The notes under the pieces: generated by a model
What the model was told of the DNA's origin: nothing
The model's database searches: none
Seen by the model: only the letters and a program-made list of their open reading frames with translations
Shown here: positions 57,591-64,000 of the stretch, piece after piece
Numbering within the stretch: the first letter of the stretch is position 1
Layout of the letters: each line of letters starts with the position of its first letter
Position numbers and translations under genes: made by a program
NCBI RefSeq assembly: GCF_012034205.1
Contig: NZ_JAATEM010000037.1
Span: 1 to 64,000 of the forward strand
Length of the DNA stretch: 64,000 bases
From: Streptomyces composti
Lineage (GTDB): Bacteria; Actinomycetota; Actinomycetes; Streptomycetales; Streptomycetaceae
Direction of reading: 5' to 3'

Positions 57591-57670
57591 CACGGCCATG
57601 GACGTGCCCGGCCATGGACATGCACGGCCATGGACATGCACGGCCATGGACGTGCGAGGCCATGGCCATA
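57591..57670. repeat. Five tandem 16-bp repeats in the MMPL leader
   Basis: Consensus CACGGCCATGGACATG, five units in register; the last unit is most degenerate. Each has the CCATGG dyad. They lie between the MMPL start and its predicted transcription start, so they would be in the mRNA leader. The period matches the other 16-bp array beside them. Confidence 0.85.
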
Positions 57671-57683
57671 GACTGGAAAACAC

Positions 57684-57724
57684 GAGAGATCGCTCGCGTT
57701 TCATCAGAATGCGAGCGACCTCTC
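57684..57724. promoter_or_regulatory. TetR operator between MMPL and TetR genes
   Basis: Inverted repeat GAGAGATCGCTCGC / GCGAGCGACCTCTC, 14-bp arms with one mismatch and 13 bases between. It overlaps the -10 and spacer of the MMPL promoter. Confidence 0.7.
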
Positions 57725-57735
57725 GCGTTTGTCAA
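57706..57735 (-). promoter_or_regulatory. MMPL gene promoter
   Basis: On the minus strand TTGACA, 18 bp, CATTCT. Buried in the operator dyad, as expected for TetR repression. The -10 is imperfect. Confidence 0.55.
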
Positions 57736-57762
57736 CGCTTACCGAGAACTGGGGACAACCAC

Positions 57763-58401
57763 GTGCCCGCCAAGAGCGAGAGAACAGCGAAAGCAGCGAA
57801 AGAGCAGCCGCGCCGTCGTCAGGCGCGCGGCGAGCGGCGCATCACCCAGCTGCTCGAGGCGGCGGCGTCCGTCTTCTGCACCACCGGCTACACCGCCGCC
57901 AGCACCAACGCCATCGCCCGCGAGGCCGGCGTCTCCCCGGGCACCCTGTACCAGTTCTTCCCGAACAAGGAAGCGATCGCCATCGAGCTGGGCGAGCGGC
58001 TGATGGGCGAGATGCGCCGGACCTACGGCGAGGCGCTCGCCCCGGTCGACCCGGCGACCCCGCTGGAGGAGGCGGTCGGGGCGGCCGTGGACCGTTTCAT
58101 CGACTTCAACTGCCGCCATCCGGTCTTCTTCACCCTGATGCACGGCCCGGACATCCCCGGCCGCATGGCCGAGGAGCACGACGCCCTGCACGCCACCCTG
58201 ATCGGCCGGGTCGAGGCCCTGCTCACCCCGTTCCTGCCGGACACCCCGGCGGCGGACGTCCGGCGCACCGCCGAGGTGTGCGTGGGCATCTACAAGGCCG
58301 GCCTGGAACTGGTCCTCGCCCACGAGGGCGAGGAGCGCGAGGCCTATGTGCGCGAGCTGAAGAACGTTCTCCTCCGGTACCTGACCCCCCTGGTCGACTA
58401 A
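57763..58401 (+). CDS. TetR/AcrR-family transcriptional regulator
   Basis: 212 residues from GTG (CTGGGGACAAC upstream). HTH in RRITQLLEAAASVFCTTGYTAAS, then IAREAGVSPGTLYQFFPNKEAI, the TetR signature. The C-terminal ligand-binding domain is helical. The basic N-terminal 25 residues precede the HTH. It probably represses itself and the MMPL exporter by the operator in between. Its stop codon overlaps the copper operator of the next operon. Confidence 0.93.
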   Translation: MPAKSERTAKAAKEQPRRRQARGERRITQLLEAAASVFCTTGYTAASTNAIAREAGVSPGTLYQFFPNKEAIAIELGERLMGEMRRTYGEALAPVDPATPLEEAVGAAVDRFIDFNCRHPVFFTLMHGPDIPGRMAEEHDALHATLIGRVEALLTPFLPDTPAADVRRTAEVCVGIYKAGLELVLAHEGEEREAYVRELKNVLLRYLTPLVD

Positions 58402-58417
58402 TACCCCCTAGGGGTAT
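58401..58417. promoter_or_regulatory. CsoR-type copper operator of copZ-copA
   Basis: ATACCCC CTA GGGGTAT, a perfect dyad with the G-tract form of actinobacterial CsoR boxes. A TATAGT -10 (58415-58420) overlaps its right end, so a bound repressor would block transcription until Cu(I) is present. No csoR gene is in the window. Confidence 0.8.
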
Positions 58418-58483
58418 AGTCTCGGTGGTATCGGGGCCTCCGTGGCCCCGTCGGCCCCACACGCCTCGACGAGGAGTAACGAC

Positions 58484-58723
58484 ATGACCGCCCAGACCGA
58501 CACCCAGGGAACCGTCACCACCGTCTACAAGGTGAGCGGCATGAGCTGCGGGCACTGCGAGGGCGCGGTCTCCAGCGAGATCTCGGAGATCGCCGGCGTC
58601 AGCTCGGTCAAGGCCACCGCCGCCACCGGTGAGGTCACCGTCGTCTCCGCGGCCCCGCTCGACGACGAGGCGGTGCGCGCGGCGGTCGACGAGGCCGGCT
58701 ACGAGCTGGTCGGCAAGGCCTGA
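58484..58723 (+). CDS. copZ: Copper chaperone (HMA domain)
   Basis: 79 residues; GAGGAG 7-12 bases before the ATG. One heavy-metal-associated domain with the Cu(I)-binding GMSCGHC motif, and a beta-alpha-beta-beta-alpha-beta layout. CopZ carries Cu(I) in the cytoplasm to the CopA pump, which follows 47 bases later in the same operon. Confidence 0.93.
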   Translation: MTAQTDTQGTVTTVYKVSGMSCGHCEGAVSSEISEIAGVSSVKATAATGEVTVVSAAPLDDEAVRAAVDEAGYELVGKA

Positions 58724-58770
58724 GCGACCCGCCCCCCTACCGGCGTTCCCCTCGCAGCGGAGTCCAGGAG

Positions 58771-61068
<2,298 letters not shown>

Positions 61069-61629
61069 GAACTCAACTGACGAGTAGCCCTGGAGTCCGG
61101 TAGGACACTCACATAAGCTCTTCACAAGGCTCGCGCATCATCCTTACGCTTGAGTCCCGCCAGCGGTATGCGGTCTCTTGCGTATCAAGCGGGTTGATGC
61201 AAGAGACGCAGATCACAGTGATGTGAACGTAACCATCGAAGGGGTTCGAAGGTCTAAGTTGGCGATGTCAGGCAGCGTCTTGGGGGGCGCTTCCTGGCAG
61301 CTGGGATTGTCTTGGGGGACTTTCCCAGAGATTGCGTTGCCGGGGCACGTACACACCGGGGAGCTTTGAGCGGCCCTCCCGACCGTGTGCTGTCCCGGCA
61401 GACCGCAGCGATTCAGGCGCTGTCCTCACAGACGCCCGGCCGGATCCCGTGGGGGGAATCCGCACCGGGACACGGGAAGGCGCCCTGGTCGTCGGCCCGT
61501 GGGGGGACTGGCGATCGGGGCGCCTTCTTCTCTCTCCCAGGAGTTCCCGGGTTCTCCCGCGGGCTCCCGGTCCGGGGTCTGTGAGGCGGTCGCCCGCCTC
61601 CAGCGGCACACACGGTGACCTGGCACGGC
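61069..61629. other. Gene-free region between copA and citA
   Basis: About 560 bp with no convincing gene in either strand. The stretch 61075-61330 has visibly lower GC than the coding DNA around it, no Streptomyces-type codon bias, and one long hairpin (61173-61207). It may hold a promoter or small RNA, or be the remnant of a deleted gene. The only open frames lack ribosome binding sites. Confidence 0.55.
61173..61207. other. Large interrupted hairpin
   Basis: GTCTCTTGC-GT-ATCAA, loop GCGGG, then TTGAT-GCAAGAGAC: 14 paired bases per arm with a 2-base bulge. It lies about 105 bases after copA, without a T tract. It could end copA or be an RNA element or operator. Confidence 0.6.
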
Positions 61630-61691
61630 GAAGGGGCGCGGGCAGCCGCGCGGCCCGCCTCACGGCGGCCCGCGGTCGCCCGCGCCCCTTC
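61630..61691 (-). terminator. Terminator after citA
   Basis: GAAGGGGCGCGGGC / GCCCGCGCCCCTTC, 14-bp perfect arms around a 34-base, itself GC-rich, loop. 38 bases past the citA stop. Confidence 0.78.
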
Positions 61692-61728
61692 AGCGTTCAC
61701 CCCTTCGGGTGCACGGTCCGCTCCGGTG

Positions 61729-63018
61729 TCAGCGCTCCTCGACCGGGACGAAGTCCCGCAGCACCACGCCGGTGTAGATCTGGCGCGGGCGGCCGATGCG
61801 GGAGCCCGGCTCCTTGATCATCTCGTGCCACTGGGCGATCCAGCCCGGCAGGCGGCCGAGGGCGAACAGGACCGTGAACATCTCGGTCGGGAAGCCCATG
61901 GCCCGGTAGATCAGGCCGGTGTAGAAGTCGACGTTCGGGTAGAGGCTGCGCGAGACGAAGTAGTCGTCGGAGAGCGCGTGCTCCTCCAGCTTCAGCGCGA
62001 TGTCCAGCAGCTCGTCGGACTTGCCGAGGGCGGACAGCACATCGTGGGCGGCGGCCTTGATGATCTTGGCGCGCGGGTCGAAGTTCTTGTAGACCCGGTG
62101 GCCGAAGCCCATCAGGCGGACGCCGTCCTCCTTGTTCTTCACCTTGCGGATGAAGGCGTCGACGTCGCCGCCGCTGTCGCGGATGCCCTCCAGCATCTCG
62201 AGCACCGACTGGTTGGCACCGCCGTGCAGCGGGCCCCAGAGGGCGTTGATGCCGGCGGAGATGGAGGCGAACATGTTCGCCTGCGAGGAGCCGACCAGGC
62301 GGACCGTGGAGGTCGAGCAGTTCTGCTCGTGGTCCGCGTGCAGGATCAGCAGCTTGTCGAGCGCGGAGACCACGATCGGGTCCAGCTCGTACTCCTGGGC
62401 CGGGACCGAGAAGGTCATGCGCAGGAAGTTCTCGACGTAGCCCAGGTCGTTGCGCGGGTAGACGAACGGGTGGCCGATCGACTTCTTGTACGCGTAGGCG
62501 GCGATCGTCGGGAGCTTGGCGAGCAGCCGGATCGTCGAGAGGTGGCGCTGGGTCTCGTCGAACGGGTTGTGGCTGTCCTGGTAGAAGGTGGACAGCGCGG
62601 AGACCACCGACGACAGCATGGCCATCGGGTGGGCGTCGCGCGGGAAGCCCTTGTAGAAGTTCTTGACGTCCTCGTGCAGCAGGGTGTGCTGCGTGATCTC
62701 GTTCTTGAACGCCGAGAGCTGGTCGACGGTCGGCAGCTCGCCGTTGATCAGCAGGTAGGCGACCTCCAGGAAGGTGGAGCGCTCGGCCAGCTGCTCGATC
62801 GGGTAGCCGCGGTAGCGGAGGATGCCCGCCTCACCGTCGAGGTAGGTGATGGCGGATTTATAGGCGGCGGTGTTGCCGTAGCCGCTGTCCAGCGTCACCA
62901 GACCGGTCTGGGCTCGGAGCTTCCCGATGTCGAAGCCCTTGTCACCGACGGTGCTGTCGATCACCGGGTAGGTGTACTCACCGTCGCCGTACCGCAGTAC
63001 TACAGAGTTGTCGCTCAC
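61729..63018 (-). CDS. citA: Citrate synthase
   Basis: 429 residues from GTG (MSDNSVVLRYGDGEY), with GAGGGAAG just upstream; the longer ATG start would bury that site. Type II-like citrate synthase: GILRYRGYPIEQLAE, WGPLHGGANQSVLEM with active-site histidine, GFGHRVYKNFDPRA and RSLYPNVDFYTGL. It condenses acetyl-CoA with oxaloacetate, the entry to the TCA cycle. In S. coelicolor loss of citA blocks aerial growth through acidification. Monocistronic. Confidence 0.96.
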   Translation of the reverse strand: MSDNSVVLRYGDGEYTYPVIDSTVGDKGFDIGKLRAQTGLVTLDSGYGNTAAYKSAITYLDGEAGILRYRGYPIEQLAERSTFLEVAYLLINGELPTVDQLSAFKNEITQHTLLHEDVKNFYKGFPRDAHPMAMLSSVVSALSTFYQDSHNPFDETQRHLSTIRLLAKLPTIAAYAYKKSIGHPFVYPRNDLGYVENFLRMTFSVPAQEYELDPIVVSALDKLLILHADHEQNCSTSTVRLVGSSQANMFASISAGINALWGPLHGGANQSVLEMLEGIRDSGGDVDAFIRKVKNKEDGVRLMGFGHRVYKNFDPRAKIIKAAAHDVLSALGKSDELLDIALKLEEHALSDDYFVSRSLYPNVDFYTGLIYRAMGFPTEMFTVLFALGRLPGWIAQWHEMIKEPGSRIGRPRQIYTGVVLRDFVPVEER

Positions 63019-63237
63019 GTCTTCCCTCACCGACGTAGTGCCTCATCTTCGAGGTGCCCTGACTGTCTCTACCATCCCCCACTCGGCTCAGGAGAGTGCA
63101 CTCGGGGTCGACCATCGGGCCTATCGACGGCACTGAGTGCCGCCAACTTGCCCATCCTGCCCCTTGTGATCCCCTTCCGGAAGTGCTCTGTGACCTTCGC
63201 GACTCATTTGATCGATCATTTTTCTGTGTCGCGGCCC
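63019..63237. other. Upstream region of citA
   Basis: About 220 bp between the helicase end and citA start, both leftward. It has a 10-bp palindrome TGATCGATCA at 63209-63218 and a weak -10 (TAGAGA) at 63071-63066. No clear -35. Confidence 0.4.
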
Positions 63238-64000
63238 TCACAGCCCGGGGACGGACCCCGGAGAGGCGGAACCGGAACCGGAGAGGCGGAAGTCGAGCGC
63301 TGTGCAGCGCCGACCCGCCGAGACCGTGCGCACCGCCTGGCCGATCGCCTTGCGGGAGCCGACGAGGACGACCAGGCGCTTGGCCCGCGTGACAGCCGTG
63401 TACAGCAGATTACGCTGCAGCATCATCCACGCCCCGGTGGTCACCGGGATGACCACGGCCGGGTACTCGCTGCCCTGGGAGCGGTGGATGGTCACCGCGT
63501 AGGCGTGCGCCAGCTCGTCGAGTTCGTCGAACTCGTACGGCACCTCCTCGTCCTCGTCCGTCAGCACCGTCAGCCGCTGGTCCACCGGGTCGAGTGCGGT
63601 GACCACACCCACGGTGCCGTTGAAGACCCCGTTCTCACCCTTGTCGTAATTGTTGCGAATCTGGGTGACCTTGTCGCCGACCCGGAAGACGCGGCCGCCG
63701 AAGCGCTTCTCCGGCAGGTCGGGGCGGCCCGGGGTGATGGCCTGCTGGAGCAGCCCGTTGAGCGTGCCGGCCCCGGCCGGCCCCCGGTGCATGGGCGCGA
63801 GGACCTGCACATCGCGGCGCGGGTCGAGGCCGAACTTCGCGGGGATGCGCCGGGCGGCGACGTCCACCGTCAGCCGGCCCGCCTCCTCGGTGTCGTCCTC
63901 GACGAAGAGGAAGAAGTCCTTCAGGCCCTCGGTGACCGGCGGCTTGCCCGCGTTGATCCGGTGCGCGTTGGTGACCACCCCCGACTGCTGGGCCTGGCGG
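63238..64000 (-). CDS. RecD-like ATP-dependent DNA helicase, C-terminal part
   Basis: The frame runs open past the right window edge, so only about 254 C-terminal residues are seen. GGRVFRVGDKVTQIRNNYDKGENGVFNGTVGVV and AYAVTIHRSQGSEYPAVV (motif V/VI region), then LLYTAVTRAKRLVVLVGSRKAI, are the C-terminal UvrD_C_2/RecD2 region. RecD2 proteins unwind DNA 5'-3' and work in repair without RecBC. The N-terminal Walker motifs are outside the window. Confidence 0.88.
   Translation of the reverse strand, partial: RQAQQSGVVTNAHRINAGKPPVTEGLKDFFLFVEDDTEEAGRLTVDVAARRIPAKFGLDPRRDVQVLAPMHRGPAGAGTLNGLLQQAITPGRPDLPEKRFGGRVFRVGDKVTQIRNNYDKGENGVFNGTVGVVTALDPVDQRLTVLTDEDEEVPYEFDELDELAHAYAVTIHRSQGSEYPAVVIPVTTGAWMMLQRNLLYTAVTRAKRLVVLVGSRKAIGQAVRTVSAGRRCTALDFRLSGSGSASPGSVPGL

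Noticed and set aside
57591..57670. CRISPR-like array
   Set aside because: The 16-bp units are contiguous with no spacers, and no cas genes are present.
61178..61369. 63-codon gene after copA
   Set aside because: No ribosome binding site, begins inside the hairpin and lacks third-position GC bias.
61332..61817. 161-codon plus-strand gene
   Set aside because: Runs into the terminator and end of citA on the other strand; Arg/Gly/Pro-rich shadow.

Overview
The window is very GC-rich (third positions almost all G or C) and carries chaplin, rodlin, ssbB and dynamin-pair genes together with PknG-type kinase, EttA, citrate synthase and copper genes. This is a Streptomyces chromosome, in the conserved core arm that in S. 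coelicolor (from memory) holds ssbB, chpA/chpD/rdlAB, mmsA and citA. No phage, insertion sequence, integrase or CRISPR array was seen. Both window ends cut genes (a PknG-like kinase at the left, a RecD-like helicase at the right).

Layout. 1-6.2 kb: signalling operon of kinase, PP2C phosphatase, von Willebrand A protein and FHA protein, three of them with zinc-ribbon and/or low-complexity linkers. 6.3-7.8 kb: isoaspartyl-type methyltransferase and truncated haemoglobin. 8-15.2 kb: two giant FtsX permeases and an ABC ATPase that ends in an AbrB-like domain. 15.2-18.9 kb: unknown protein, hotdog thioesterase, EttA and another unknown. 19.3-22 kb: CDF metal exporter and a sortase-anchored thioester (TQXA) surface protein. 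22.2-26.6 kb: ssbB and the dynamin-like pair dynB/dynA, known sporulation genes. 26.9 kb: tRNA-Arg(TCT). 27.3-28.3 kb: alpha/beta hydrolase with a cysteine nucleophile.

28.4-47 kb is the most distinctive region, apparently devoted to the outer surface of aerial hyphae. It holds a small rodlin-like secreted protein, two short rodlins, a short chaplin, three secreted proteins without clear family, and then a translationally coupled Wzx/Wzy-type polysaccharide operon (glycosyltransferase, initiating phosphoglycosyl transferase, Wzy-like polymerase, MurJ/Wzx flippase, deacetylase, glycosyltransferase, Wzz-like protein). Facing it are a GH26-like hydrolase and an ATP-grasp/flavoprotein pair. The region closes with a long, wall-anchored chaplin that has three chaplin domains rather than the usual two. 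Both chaplin genes are preceded by promoter-like elements of one shared form (a CGYWAC-type -35, 16 bp, an SGTTGA -10), which fits sigma-BldN-type control.

47-64 kb: an ABC permease with an unusual secreted-hydrolase/ABC-ATPase fusion; iolD-mmsA for inositol catabolism behind a textbook promoter with an adjacent operator-like palindrome; a tiny HTH protein; an MMPL exporter divergent from its TetR regulator with a clear operator and tandem 16-bp repeats; copZ-copA behind a CsoR-type box; a 660-bp gene-free stretch with a large hairpin; citA; and the partial helicase.

Function names rest on motif reading only. No database search was run.
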